From contig JAEUHP010000166.1 in NCBI GenBank assembly GCA_016795295.1, forward strand, positions 1 to 32,591: DNA of 32,591 bases, in the 5' to 3' direction. This document shows, piece after piece, positions 1 to 7,297 of the stretch. This DNA is from Planctomycetota bacterium (lineage in GTDB: Bacteria; Planctomycetota; UBA1135; UBA2386). Made by a program: the position numbers and the translations under genes. Within the stretch, counting starts at the first letter, position 1, and each line of letters starts with the position of its first letter. Under the pieces are notes generated by a model that did not search any database, was not told the origin of the DNA, and saw nothing but the letters and a program-made list of their open reading frames with translations.

Positions 1-624
1 CAGTGCCTCGAGGCGTGGCTGGCACGGGTGTCACGGCGGGAAGTCGCGAAGTGGCAGCGATCGCAGCGGCGCTCGCTGCCTTTGTGCCCAGATGGCGACG
101 ATCTTGAGGTGGCGAGCAGGGATGGAAGTCCGGTGGAGATCCCTTGGGCTGTTCTCCTGGAGCGCGCCAGTGCTGCCCTGCCGGCCGTGATGGGAGGGTG
201 GTTCACGGATCTGTTGAGTGGCAAGGAGGATGTCGAGGTCGCGTTGCGCAATGGAGTGAGCGAGGTTGCGGTGCGCAAGCGGTGGTCACGGTTGCGAGAT
301 CTGCTTGGGGACAGGGGGATTCTGGCGAGAATCTTGGACATCTCAGTCACAATCGAGGCTCTGCGGGATCTTGCTGGTAGTGACGGCCCTGCAGGGCCGC
401 ACCAAATTTCCTCGGGCCTGTCCCTCAGTCCCTCAGTCCCTCAAGTAAGCAGCCGGCTTCGGCTGCCATGGAGAATCCCTCATGAACTTCCTGGCTACTA
501 TCGGCGTCCTGGCTTTTGTGTCCTTCCCGTCCCCTGGCATGCTGGTGCCAACGGCTGGCCAATCCGACATCAAAGCGGAGTGGGGTGTGAGCTTGGATTC
601 GGGCACTCCACACGCCCCTCATGA
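1..624 (+). CDS. Sigma-70-family (ECF-like) factor, C-terminal part
   Basis: The frame is open from the first base, so the 5' end lies outside the window. The visible part reads like the end of an ECF-type sigma factor. AWLARVSRREVAKWQRSQRR resembles the end of region 2. After an acidic linker, LPAVMGGWFTDLLSG and VSEVAVRKRWSRLRDLL match the helix-turn-helix of region 4, which contacts the -35 element. Sigma homology ends near base 380; the frame then runs through an 8-bp tandem repeat and about 140 bases into the next gene, which has a better start. The true end may therefore be near 448, reached if the repeat differs by one unit. GC content and codon use are less extreme than in the genes after 2800. 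It may control the two genes that follow, but that is only inferred from proximity. Confidence 0.5.
   Translation, partial: QCLEAWLARVSRREVAKWQRSQRRSLPLCPDGDDLEVASRDGSPVEIPWAVLLERASAALPAVMGGWFTDLLSGKEDVEVALRNGVSEVAVRKRWSRLRDLLGDRGILARILDISVTIEALRDLAGSDGPAGPHQISSGLSLSPSVPQVSSRLRLPWRIPHELPGYYRRPGFCVLPVPWHAGANGWPIRHQSGVGCELGFGHSTRPS
421..444 (+). repeat. 8-bp tandem repeat (about three copies) at the sigma-factor 3' end
   Basis: TCCCTCAG occurs twice in a row (421-436), followed by a third copy with one change (TCCCTCAA). Because 8 is not a multiple of 3, gaining or losing one copy changes the reading frame of the upstream gene. With one extra copy, the frame would terminate at the TAA at 446-448 instead of running to 624. 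Confidence 0.75.
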
Positions 625-817
625 GGGTTTCCCCGCTGGCACCTCTCGCCTTCTGGACAACGATGACGATGGTGGGGTTGCCTTGTGCAAAAACGTCAGG
701 TCTCCTTTGGGGGGCAACTTCTGGCTCACGAGTTGCGCCGCAGCCACCTGCACTGGTGGGAGTTTGTGTCTGCCAAAAGAGTGGACCTCCGATGGGGGAA
801 CATGCAGTTGCCAGTAG
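482..817 (+). CDS. Small secreted protein of unknown function
   Basis: This 111-residue protein starts at ATG 482, with GGAGA about 7 bases upstream, one of the clearer ribosome binding sites here. Residues 1 to about 27 form a Sec-type signal peptide (hydrophobic FLATIGVLAFVSF, likely cleavage after the TAG of VPTAG). The mature part has several Cys residues concentrated near the end (VALCKN, TSCAAATCTGGSLCL, GTCSCQ), suggesting disulfides in the cell envelope or outside the cell. I do not recognise a family. It sits between a sigma-like gene, whose open frame overlaps its 5' end, and a membrane-anchored beta-domain protein, and may be part of the same small unit. Confidence 0.55.
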   Translation: MNFLATIGVLAFVSFPSPGMLVPTAGQSDIKAEWGVSLDSGTPHAPHEGFPAGTSRLLDNDDDGGVALCKNVRSPLGGNFWLTSCAAATCTGGSLCLPKEWTSDGGTCSCQ

Positions 818-899
818 TCTGATGGTGGGGCTCCAGTGCCAGGGTCCTTTTGGTCCAATCGCAACCCACACCTGAACTTCCAACCGCAGACGTCCGTCC

Positions 900-2747
900 A
901 TGAGGGGCCTCGTTGTCCTTGGGTTGCTGGTGGTCCTTGGGGTTCTCGTTTGGGCTCTGAAGACAATCGACCCAGTTCCGGGTCTGGGAAGGGAGCGCAC
1001 CATCAGCAAGGGGCTGGTCGCGGATAGTGCGGAAGGCTCGGGCGCAGTCGCGGGGCGTGTCGCAGTTCACCCTTCCGCCTCCGCCCCCGTAGCCATTCCG
1101 GATGATGGCACTGCCCCGACTCCCGTCGAACCCCAGCGGACTGGGGCAGAGAACTCGGTCGTGGTGTCAGGCCATTGCCTCGACATCGATGGCAGCCCGA
1201 TGGCCGGGGCATCGATCTACGCCTTCGCCCCTCACTCCGGGAAGGCTGTTCAGGCCTTGGTAGGGAAGGATGGCTCGTTCCAGTTCGTCATCCCCTCTGG
1301 TATCGCACAAGGAGACTACGTCCAAGCCTCCGTCGACGAAGGCCGGACCACGGTGTTCTCCGGCCTCATCCGATGTGCGCGCGGAATCGTGATCCTGGTC
1401 GAGTCTTCGCGGCACGACAACTGGAGGATCGAGGGCGACATGGTGGTCACTGGTGCCGACATCAAAGCCTGGTCGGTCTTGGTCTATTCAGGCGCCCGGA
1501 ATTCGCGCCTCTTGGCCGCCTCCGACCTCAGAAACCCCTGGCGCGACCGAGTGGCAAGAGTCAGCGCTCTCTTCCTGCTACCACAATACAGGAAGTATGA
1601 GGGGGAAGTTGTTTTCTGCATTGCCGATCGCGCCAGTGGTTACGGCGTGGTGTTCACCAAGCGCTACGCGAGCATCCCCGCCCTTCGTGAGGCTTTGTCG
1701 CTGGGGATGACGTGCCATGTGCGAGAACAATCGATGCACGTGGCGTCGGCGCCGGACGGAACTCCGATCGAGGAACTGAAGTGGTCTTCTGTGGACCAGC
1801 AGCCACCGCGAGGTGGGGGTGCGGCGGTGGATGAAGGGACTGCACGGGTGGTGGCTGCGGATGGGGACTACTACGTCCAAGGCCTAGGCAAGGACGCCAG
1901 CGGTTCCGAGCGGGTCGTGGCCGGGTACTGCGCCAGATTCAACGAGTGCACCAAGATCCAATGGGCGGTGGATGCCTCCGGCACCGAGAAGCTGCGGATC
2001 CGCTGTCGCGACCCGATGGGCGCCGAAATCCACATCGACAGCGTGGTGCTGCGGCGTATGGATGTCTGGGGCCAGACGCATTTCGTGGACATTGTCGAGC
2101 CGAAGCATGGGGCCCAGGGGGCGCTCGTCGACGGACTGGCTCCGGGCAACTACTCCGTTCAGGCCGTTACGCGCGTGGGCAATTCCGCCATGGTCTCCTG
2201 CTCGCTCCCTGCGCGCGAAGTTCTCGATCTGGTCGTAGCGGCGGATCGGCAGGCCGGCACTCTGAAGATCGAGGTGACCGCCGAAGTGCCGGAGTTGCTG
2301 GATTGTCTCTCCTCCGCCACGGTGTTCTTCCGCAGGCGCGGGGAACTGAGCTGGTCGACGCGCGAGATCGCGAATGGGATCTGGACGATCGAAAACTGGG
2401 AGCCGGGGGAGTTCGATGTCGCGGTGCAATGCGGAGAATGGCGTGGCACTTGCGCCGTCACGGGAGCAGGCGCCCACCAGGTGGCGCAGGTCCGTCTGGA
2501 CGCGCTGGTGCGAACGCCTGGCCGGATCACCGGCGGGGCAGTGGCGGCGGGGGGCGAGTGGGAGGTCGCCGTGAGCGGGGCGCCCCCGAGCCCGTGGGCG
2601 CAGTGCAGGACGGTCCGTGGCGCGTTCGAGTTGTGGATTCCTGCCGGCCGGCGAGTGGTGGTGGTGGTGCGGGATCGCAACGGGATGGTCAAGGACACGC
2701 GCCCGTGCGTGGCGGGAGATCTGCTCGACATTGCGCTCGCCGACTAG
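900..2747 (+). CDS. Membrane-anchored protein with carboxypeptidase-regulatory-like beta domains
   Basis: This 615-residue protein has an N-terminal hydrophobic anchor (residues about 3-20, GLVVLGLLVVLGVLVW) and then a large periplasmic or exposed part. Around residues 90-160, VVVSGHCLDIDGSPMAGASI followed by a KDGSFQF segment matches the Ig-like CarboxypepD_reg fold (G-x-V-x-D-x-x-G-x-P-x-x-G-A). Similar beta-rich segments recur (VDGLAPGNYSVQAV, NWEPGEFDVAVQCG), so it probably holds several such modules. No enzyme motif is visible. ATG 900 is chosen because it places the anchor at the very N-terminus; no good ribosome binding site precedes it. It resembles in style the 1047-residue protein at 26704-29847. 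Its precise role is unknown; adhesion or envelope structure is a guess. Confidence 0.7.
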   Translation: MRGLVVLGLLVVLGVLVWALKTIDPVPGLGRERTISKGLVADSAEGSGAVAGRVAVHPSASAPVAIPDDGTAPTPVEPQRTGAENSVVVSGHCLDIDGSPMAGASIYAFAPHSGKAVQALVGKDGSFQFVIPSGIAQGDYVQASVDEGRTTVFSGLIRCARGIVILVESSRHDNWRIEGDMVVTGADIKAWSVLVYSGARNSRLLAASDLRNPWRDRVARVSALFLLPQYRKYEGEVVFCIADRASGYGVVFTKRYASIPALREALSLGMTCHVREQSMHVASAPDGTPIEELKWSSVDQQPPRGGGAAVDEGTARVVAADGDYYVQGLGKDASGSERVVAGYCARFNECTKIQWAVDASGTEKLRIRCRDPMGAEIHIDSVVLRRMDVWGQTHFVDIVEPKHGAQGALVDGLAPGNYSVQAVTRVGNSAMVSCSLPAREVLDLVVAADRQAGTLKIEVTAEVPELLDCLSSATVFFRRRGELSWSTREIANGIWTIENWEPGEFDVAVQCGEWRGTCAVTGAGAHQVAQVRLDALVRTPGRITGGAVAAGGEWEVAVSGAPPSPWAQCRTVRGAFELWIPAGRRVVVVVRDRNGMVKDTRPCVAGDLLDIALAD

Positions 2748-2825
2748 CCGGGTTGACACATTCGTGCGCCCGGCAACTCAAGCGACCCGTTGTTCCGAGC
2801 GGACCGCGCGTGCCATGATCCCACC

Positions 2826-3314
2826 ATGCGCCGTTCGTTCGCCTTGCTGCTCCTGGCCCTCGCCACCGGCACCGCCGCCTGCGGCTCCCCGGCCCGCGCC
2901 GGCGAAACCAGTGACGGCACCCTGACCCTCGAACTCGGCGGCGACGCCGGTTCCTTGCGCGAAGCCCTGCTCGCCGTCGGCATCGAACCCGCACCGCCGC
3001 AACGCCTGCGCTCGGAGCCACCGGCCGAGCCCGCGCCCGTTGCCGAGTCGCCCCCCGAGCCCGTGGCCCCCGCGGACACCCCGCCCCCCGAGCCCGCCCC
3101 CGAGCCCGAGTTCCGCACCGTCACCCTGCGCGAGAAACAGACCCTGATCCACCTCGCCAAGGAAGTGCTCGGCAACGGCAACCGCTACCGCGACCTCCTC
3201 GAGTGGAACCACTGGACCGAAGCCGATGCCCGCCGCCTGCCGGCCGGCACCCAGGTGCGCGTGCGCGTCGAACCGAAGGCGCCCGCCAAACTCGGCGCCA
3301 AGCGCGGCAAATGA
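2826..3314 (+). CDS. LysM-domain lipoprotein
   Basis: This 162-residue protein has a short signal peptide with a possible lipobox (TAAC, Cys19), so it is probably lipidated. Residues about 56-95 are a Pro/Glu-rich spacer, and residues about 96-150 are a LysM-type module (FRTVTLREKQTLIHLAKEVL, then YRDLLEWNHW, then LPAGTQVRVRV), the fold that binds peptidoglycan glycan strands. ATG 2826 is preferred over an upstream alternative start at 2790 because it begins directly before the basic and hydrophobic parts of the signal peptide. Its stop overlaps the start of trmO by four bases (ATGA), so the two are probably co-transcribed. A lipoprotein that tethers or senses the cell wall is the likely role. 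Confidence 0.75.
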   Translation: MRRSFALLLLALATGTAACGSPARAGETSDGTLTLELGGDAGSLREALLAVGIEPAPPQRLRSEPPAEPAPVAESPPEPVAPADTPPPEPAPEPEFRTVTLREKQTLIHLAKEVLGNGNRYRDLLEWNHWTEADARRLPAGTQVRVRVEPKAPAKLGAKRGK

Positions 3315-3886
3315 CCGCGGCCGACGCCGATGCCAGCTGCTCCGTGCGCCCGATCGGCGTCCTGCGCACCGCCCAGCAACTGCACCACGACGCGCCGCGC
3401 CAGAGTGGCCTCGGCCGCGGCGCCAGCGGTTGCATCGAGATCCGCCAGGGTCTGCAGAACCACCTCGCCGACCTCGCGGGCTTCAGCCACCTGTGGGTGT
3501 TGTTCTGGTGCCATCTCGCCCGCGGCAGCAAAGCCAAGGTGGTGCCGCCTCGCGATCGCGTGCCGCGCGGCGTGTTCGCCACGCGCGCACCGCAGCGGCC
3601 GAACCCGATCGGCCTGTCGTGCGTGCGGTTGCTCGGCATCGAGAAACGCAAGCTGCACATCGCCGACCACGACTTGCTCGACGGCACGCCGGTGCTCGAC
3701 CTGAAGCCGTATCTGCCGTACTGCGACAGTGTGCCCGACGCGGCGATCGGCTACGTCGCGGCGCTGCCGGACCTGGCGGCCGACCACCGCGCGTGGTGGC
3801 GCGAGAAGGCTGCCGAGCCGCCGAAGCGCTACCGCAGGCGGCCACCGCCAGGCGAGGCACCAGCGCCCGGCGGCGGGCGAACGTGA
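3311..3886 (+). CDS. trmO: tRNA (N6-threonylcarbamoyladenosine37-N6)-methyltransferase TrmO-like (TsaA domain)
   Basis: This 191-residue protein matches the TsaA/TrmO family. It opens with a beta strand in IGVLRTAQQ, has the AGFSHLWVLFWCH segment, the hallmark RAPQRPNPIGLSCVRLL that binds S-adenosylmethionine, and GTPVLDLKPYLPYCD near the end of the domain. TrmO methylates N6 of the t6A residue at position 37 of certain ANN-decoding tRNAs. The start ATG overlaps the stop of the LysM gene. The C-terminal 25 residues are a basic Pro/Arg-rich tail outside the family core. It converges with the nitrilase-family gene, leaving 54 bases between their ends. Confidence 0.85.
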   Translation: MTAADADASCSVRPIGVLRTAQQLHHDAPRQSGLGRGASGCIEIRQGLQNHLADLAGFSHLWVLFWCHLARGSKAKVVPPRDRVPRGVFATRAPQRPNPIGLSCVRLLGIEKRKLHIADHDLLDGTPVLDLKPYLPYCDSVPDAAIGYVAALPDLAADHRAWWREKAAEPPKRYRRRPPPGEAPAPGGGRT

Positions 3887-3901
3887 CCAAGGTCTGACGA
3901 C

Positions 3902-3932
3902 GCGCCAGATCGGCAGCCCAGATCGGTGGCGC
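3902..3932. terminator. Possible weak bidirectional terminator between convergent genes
   Basis: GCGCCA (3902-3907) and TGGCGC (3927-3932) form an inverted repeat in the 54-bp gap between trmO and the convergent amidase gene. The loop contains a direct repeat of CAGATCGG. There is no U-tract, so intrinsic termination is uncertain. Confidence 0.25.
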
Positions 3933-3940
3933 CGCTCGGC

Positions 3941-4867
3941 TCAGCTGGTTGCGCCCGGCTCCGCGTCTTCCCGGCTGGCCTCGACCATGCGTGGCCAGGC
4001 CGCTTCGAACAGTGCCCGGTAGACCTTCGGTCGCTGGTCGCGCGCCACTGGCAGGATGCGCCGCACGGTGCGCGCCTTGCGCAGTTCGATCGGCGCCAGG
4101 ATCACGCCGGCCGCGCCAGCTCCAGCGGCCAACACCTCGCCAGTGGGATCGACGATGCGGCTGTCGCCGGGGAACGCCATCGGCTCGCCGTTGCGCTGCG
4201 ACGGTTCTTGCCCGGTGCGGTTGCAGCCGAGCACGAACATCTGGTCTTCGATGGCTCGCGCGCGCAGCAGCGTGCGCCAGTGCTGTGCACGCGCTTCGGG
4301 CCATTGCCCTGGCACCGTGAGGATCTCGACACCGCAGTGGAAGTAGTAGCGCGCGAGTTCGGGGAAGCGCAGGTCGTAGCAGACCAGGACCCCGAGGCGC
4401 CCGCAGCTGGTGTCGACCACCAGGGGCTGGTCCCCGGGCGACAGGCGCCGGTCTTCGAGGTTGGGCGAGAACAGGTGCAGCTTGCGGTAGGCGCCGAGCC
4501 AGCGCCCATGGTCGTAGATCTGGACGGTGTTGTGCAGATGGTCGCCGCTGGCTTCGACGTTGCTGCCGATCACGCACAGGCCGTGCTGTGCCGAGAGCTC
4601 CCGCACTTCGCGTTCGGCCGCGGCGGCTTCGGCCAGCGTGGCTGCGTCGTACTCGGCCAGGAACGAGGTGGCCCACAGTTCGGGCAGCACCACCAGGGTG
4701 GCGCCCGCCGCGATGGCCTCGGTGATGCCGTCGCGGACTGCGGTGAGATTCGCCGCGACATCGCCCTGGCGCACGTCGAACTGCACGCAGGCGGCGACGA
4801 AGTCTTCCGGCTCGGTCGCGCTGCCGTCGTCGAGGGCTGGGGTGGGCACCCACCCACGATAACCCAC
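3941..4867 (-). CDS. Carbon-nitrogen hydrolase (nitrilase superfamily amidase, Nit/omega-amidase-like)
   Basis: This 308-residue enzyme has the complete nitrilase-superfamily catalytic triad: Glu63 in VVLPELWAT, Lys129 in GAYRKLHLF and Cys163 in LVCYDLRFPEL. The RKLHLF and CYDLRFPELAR contexts are typical of the Nit1/Nit2/YafV branch, which hydrolyses small amides such as alpha-keto acid amides or deaminated glutathione. A cytosolic metabolite-repair role is therefore likely, though the exact substrate cannot be read from the sequence. The start used is GTG 4867; the first about 20 residues are outside the family fold, so a later start near FVAACVQFD is possible. It lies downstream of the HU-like gene on the same strand after a hairpin-rich 107-bp gap. 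Confidence 0.85.
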   Translation of the reverse strand: MGYRGWVPTPALDDGSATEPEDFVAACVQFDVRQGDVAANLTAVRDGITEAIAAGATLVVLPELWATSFLAEYDAATLAEAAAAEREVRELSAQHGLCVIGSNVEASGDHLHNTVQIYDHGRWLGAYRKLHLFSPNLEDRRLSPGDQPLVVDTSCGRLGVLVCYDLRFPELARYYFHCGVEILTVPGQWPEARAQHWRTLLRARAIEDQMFVLGCNRTGQEPSQRNGEPMAFPGDSRIVDPTGEVLAAGAGAAGVILAPIELRKARTVRRILPVARDQRPKVYRALFEAAWPRMVEASREDAEPGATS

Positions 4868-4882
4868 TGCTGCGGCAAGGCA

Positions 4883-4942
4883 ATCGGCCGGCTGGCCGAT
4901 GCGGCGCCGGATCGGCGCTGCGCCAGGCCGCCTGCGGCGGCC
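4883..4942 (-). terminator. Two hairpins between the HU-like and amidase genes
   Basis: Two perfect 7-bp stems sit in the 107-bp gap downstream of the HU-like gene: ATCGGCC/GGCCGAT (4883-4889 with 4894-4900, 4-nt loop) and GGCCGCC/GGCGGCC (4926-4932 with 4936-4942, 3-nt loop). Neither is followed by a U-run on the minus strand. They could end or attenuate HU transcription. Confidence 0.35.
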
Positions 4943-4974
4943 GGCATGGCCCGGAGTGGCCCCGGGCCGGTCCT

Positions 4975-5403
4975 TCAGCCCTGGAACAGCATGCCGTCGT
5001 TCGGCGAGTCGGGCGTGCGCTTGGGCCGCGGGGCGGCGTTGGTGCGCGTCTCGACGATCAGTTGGTCGCTCGGCTTGAAGATGATCGTTTCCTTGTTGGC
5101 GACGTCGATGCTGGCCCCGGTCAGCGGGTGCTTGTAGGCGCGGCCCTTGCGGATGCGCCGTTCGAACGTGCCGAAACCCTTGACCGCCACCTTGCCGCGG
5201 CCGCGCAGCAGGTCGCTGATCGAATCCAACACCGCATCGAGCACGCGGGCGGCGGTGCGCCGCGGCACATTGAGTTCGAGGGCCACCTGGTCGGCCAGGA
5301 TGCCCTTGTTGGCCTGCCGGCCGAGGGCGTCGTCCTGATCGTGGTTGTCCTGGACCTGATCCACGCGGTGGTTCGCGTCCTGCTTCGTCATTCGGGTCAT
5401 CAC
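4975..5403 (-). CDS. HU/IHF-family DNA-binding protein with extended tails
   Basis: The protein is 142 residues, against about 90 for a typical HU. The core is residues about 33-116: helical dimerisation part (KGILADQVALELNVPRRTAA onwards), the GFGTF turn (76-80), and the DNA-binding arm with KHPLTG (91-96), whose Pro is the residue that intercalates into DNA in this family. The N-terminal about 32 residues are polar and Asp/Gln-rich, and the C-terminal about 25 are Pro/Lys/Asp-containing and probably disordered. ATG 5403 has a purine-rich AAAGGGGA upstream; ATG 5400 is an equally possible start. It lies 71 bp downstream of the FlhG/MinD-like gene on the same strand. The role is probably nucleoid folding or local DNA bending. 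Confidence 0.85.
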   Translation of the reverse strand: MMTRMTKQDANHRVDQVQDNHDQDDALGRQANKGILADQVALELNVPRRTAARVLDAVLDSISDLLRGRGKVAVKGFGTFERRIRKGRAYKHPLTGASIDVANKETIIFKPSDQLIVETRTNAAPRPKRTPDSPNDGMLFQG

Positions 5404-5434
5404 TGCAAATTCCCCTTTCCCGTTGGCTCCCTGG

Positions 5435-5453
5435 GGCAGGTGCCTGACCTGCC
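5435..5453. other. Hairpin in the gap between the MinD-like and HU-like genes
   Basis: GGCAGGT (5435-5441) and ACCTGCC (5447-5453) form a perfect 7-bp stem with a 5-nt loop. It lies between the stop of the MinD-like gene and the start of the HU-like gene and has no U-tract, so it could be an attenuator, a processing site or a protein-binding operator rather than a terminator. Confidence 0.35.
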
Positions 5454-5474
5454 GGTTGTGTGGTGGTCGTCCCG

Positions 5475-6290
5475 TCAGCTGCGGACCGCTGCTGGCGCCG
5501 CCGGTCGCGTGTTGGGCAAGTAGCGTTCGAGCCCTGCGACCAGCTTCGACAGATAGCGCGCCGCCACGCTGCCCGGGAAGACTTCGCTGAACGGCGCGCG
5601 CTTCAACACGGCGCCCTCAACGGAGCTATCTTCCGGCAGGAGTCCGAGCCAGTTGAGGTCGAAGCCCAAAAAGCGCTCGGTGCAGCCCTTGAGCTTCAAG
5701 AACACCTGTTCCGCCTCCTCGGGCGAACGGACGCGATTGACCACACAGTGGATCGGCTTCTGGTAGCCGTCCTGCACCACGACCTTGACGATGCCGTAGG
5801 CGTCGGCGATCGCGGCGAAGTTGCTGGTGGTGACCAGGATGGTGTGGTCGGCGAGGGTCACGAAGTCGGTGACGCCCTTGGACACGCCGGCGCCGGTGTC
5901 GAGCAGGATCACGTCGCAGAAGGGCGACAGCTCCTCGATCGCCACACAGATGCGGGCGCGGCCGTTGTCGTCCAGGTTGGCCATCTCCTTGACGCCGCTG
6001 CCGCCGCTGATGAACTTCACCTTGCACGGGCCATTCTCGATGATCTCGGCCAGTTCGGCCTTGCCGTCGATGTAGTCCGACAGGGTCTTCTGCGGCTTGA
6101 TGCCCGCCAGGATGTGCGCGTTGGCCAGCCCGAGATCCGTGTCGACGATGATCGTGCGGTGGCCGCGGCGACTGAACTCGCAGGCCAGGTTCACCGACAG
6201 CGAGGTCTTGCCGACGCCGCCCTTGCCCGAGGTGACGGCGAAGATGGTGGCGCGCTTGGCGGTCCGTTCCGGCGTTCGATTCTGTTCCAT
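5475..6290 (-). CDS. MinD/ParA-family ATPase, FlhG (FleN)-like
   Basis: This 271-residue protein has the deviant Walker A of the family (residues 22-29, GKGGVGKT), the IIVDTDLGLAN segment (D50, D52) and LLDTGAGV (from D131), wording closest to the FlhG/FleN branch. Such ATPases dimerise on the membrane or a partner and set the number or position of flagella, pili or other complexes. Start ATG 6290 is chosen because homology begins right after it; the open frame continues upstream without similarity. The C-terminal Pro/Ala stretch is a tail. No flagellar genes are in the window; instead a HAMP-like membrane-protein operon diverges from it and an HU-like gene follows. A role in polar or envelope positioning is inferred. 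Confidence 0.85.
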   Translation of the reverse strand: MEQNRTPERTAKRATIFAVTSGKGGVGKTSLSVNLACEFSRRGHRTIIVDTDLGLANAHILAGIKPQKTLSDYIDGKAELAEIIENGPCKVKFISGGSGVKEMANLDDNGRARICVAIEELSPFCDVILLDTGAGVSKGVTDFVTLADHTILVTTSNFAAIADAYGIVKVVVQDGYQKPIHCVVNRVRSPEEAEQVFLKLKGCTERFLGFDLNWLGLLPEDSSVEGAVLKRAPFSEVFPGSVAARYLSKLVAGLERYLPNTRPAAPAAVRS

Positions 6291-6533
6291 GGGACGCGAC
6301 GCGGTGGGGTGACCACCGCTCGGCCGGACATCGGCTGTCGCGGCCTGCCAGCTTGCGTCCAACTGCGGGACGAAGTGTGTGGTGGTGCTGCACAGTGGCG
6401 AGCGTCCAGCCGATCCAGGAACTGCGCAGGGCACGTGCCGTGCGCCTGGCTCCGCTGGACCTCTCTGCCGATGGCATCGCCACTCCGATCTGCATCCCAT
6501 CGCCGCCGCGACCGTGTGCCGCCGAGTGGGGCG
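6291..6533. other. Divergent intergenic region
   Basis: These 243 bp separate the MinD-like gene (minus) from the HAMP-like gene (plus) and should hold both promoters. I found no convincing -35/-10 pair and no clear palindrome. An in-frame ATG at 6471 could extend the HAMP-like protein by 21 Arg-rich residues, but this is less likely than ATG 6534. Confidence 0.4.
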
Positions 6534-7004
6534 ATGTTGCGGGTGTTGTTGGCGGCGCCGCTCGGCATCCTGTTCGCCGTGGTCGGTCTGCTGGCCTGGG
6601 GCGGCTCGCGCTGGCTCGCCGCCGCCGCGGCTGGCCAGGACGTCGTCGAGCCCGATCGTGCCTGGCCGTGGTTGCTCGGCGGTCTGTGTGGGCTGGGCGT
6701 GGCGATCGTGTTGATCCAAGGTCTGCGCCTGGCCCACCGCGTGGCCGGGCCCGAGCATCGCCTGTGCCTGGCGCTGCGGCGCATCCGTTCGGGGGATCTC
6801 GACTTCCGGGTGCAGTTGCGCTCGGGGGACCTGCTGACCGAGCTGGCGGCGGAGTGCAATGCCCTGCTCGACTGGCTGGGGCACAACCCGCCGGGCGGCA
6901 GTTGCGCCAGCCAGGACGTCGTCGGGCTGCTGCCGCTGCCGGCGCAGGAGTCGCTGCCCGAGCACGGTGAGCCGGTGGGCGTCGGCGAAGGAGCACAGCC
7001 GTGA
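6534..7004 (+). CDS. Two-TM membrane protein with a HAMP-like segment
   Basis: This 156-residue protein has two hydrophobic segments (residues about 4-28, LLAAPLGILFAVVGLLAWGG; and about 45-65, WPWLLGGLCGLGVAIVLIQG). They are followed at once by HRVAGPEHRLCLALRRIRSG and DLDFRVQLRSGDLLTELAAE, which matches the HAMP signal-relay fold (Pro-Glu and DxxFRV positions). There is no kinase, cyclase or chemotaxis output domain, only a polar tail, so it is a HAMP module without the usual effector. Start ATG 6534 lies just before the first membrane helix. Its stop overlaps the next gene's start. It may relay a signal to a partner, possibly the FlhG-like ATPase encoded divergently, but this is inference. 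Confidence 0.65.
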   Translation: MLRVLLAAPLGILFAVVGLLAWGGSRWLAAAAAGQDVVEPDRAWPWLLGGLCGLGVAIVLIQGLRLAHRVAGPEHRLCLALRRIRSGDLDFRVQLRSGDLLTELAAECNALLDWLGHNPPGGSCASQDVVGLLPLPAQESLPEHGEPVGVGEGAQP

Positions 7005-7297
7005 TGCACGTGGGTGGCTTGGTGGTGGAGCGGTGGGCGGCGGTCGCGGTGGTGCTCTCCGCCGCAGCGGCGGTGTGCTGGTTGGAACACGGGATCGCGG
7101 CTTTGGACGCCGAACTGGCGCGCCGCGCCAGTGTCCAGGAGGGACTGCGGTCGCTGGCCGACTGCGCGCGCCATCGCTCCGCCCGGGTGCCCAACCGCCG
7201 CCCGCTGCCGCTGCAACTCGCCGGGCACCGGTTCACCTGGAACGACTCCGAGCTCGGCAGCAGCATTGCCCCGAGCTCGGCCGTGGAGCACCCGTGA
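7004..7297 (+). CDS. Small single-pass membrane protein, unknown
   Basis: This 97-residue protein has one N-terminal hydrophobic helix (about residues 10-27, AAVAVVLSAAAAVCWLE), a short helical stretch (ALDAELARRASVQEGLRSLA) and a Pro/Arg-containing tail. A strong AAGGAG (6988-6993) lies 7 bases before GTG 7001 and 10 before ATG 7004; either may be the start. It overlaps the HAMP-like gene before it and the next gene after it (GTGA), so translation of all three is probably coupled. The topology (short inside, helix, coiled-coil-like periplasmic part) resembles small assembly proteins of pilus or secretion machines, but I recognise no family. Confidence 0.6.
   Translation: MHVGGLVVERWAAVAVVLSAAAAVCWLEHGIAALDAELARRASVQEGLRSLADCARHRSARVPNRRPLPLQLAGHRFTWNDSELGSSIAPSSAVEHP

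Noticed and set aside
385..398. Perfect palindrome GGCCCTGCAGGGCC as a terminator
   Set aside because: It lies inside the open frame of the sigma-like gene, has no loop of normal size and no U-tract.
2753..2758. Perfect TTGACA -35 hexamer before the LysM gene
   Set aside because: No -10-like hexamer is found at 15-19 bp spacing, so I did not call a promoter.
5460..6533. Long upstream extension of the HAMP-like frame
   Set aside because: It is antisense to the MinD-like gene, and the HAMP-like protein has a natural start at 6534 just before its membrane helix.
6291..6965. Upstream extension of the MinD-like frame on the minus strand
   Set aside because: The extra residues have no similarity to the family and overlap the HAMP-like gene on the other strand.
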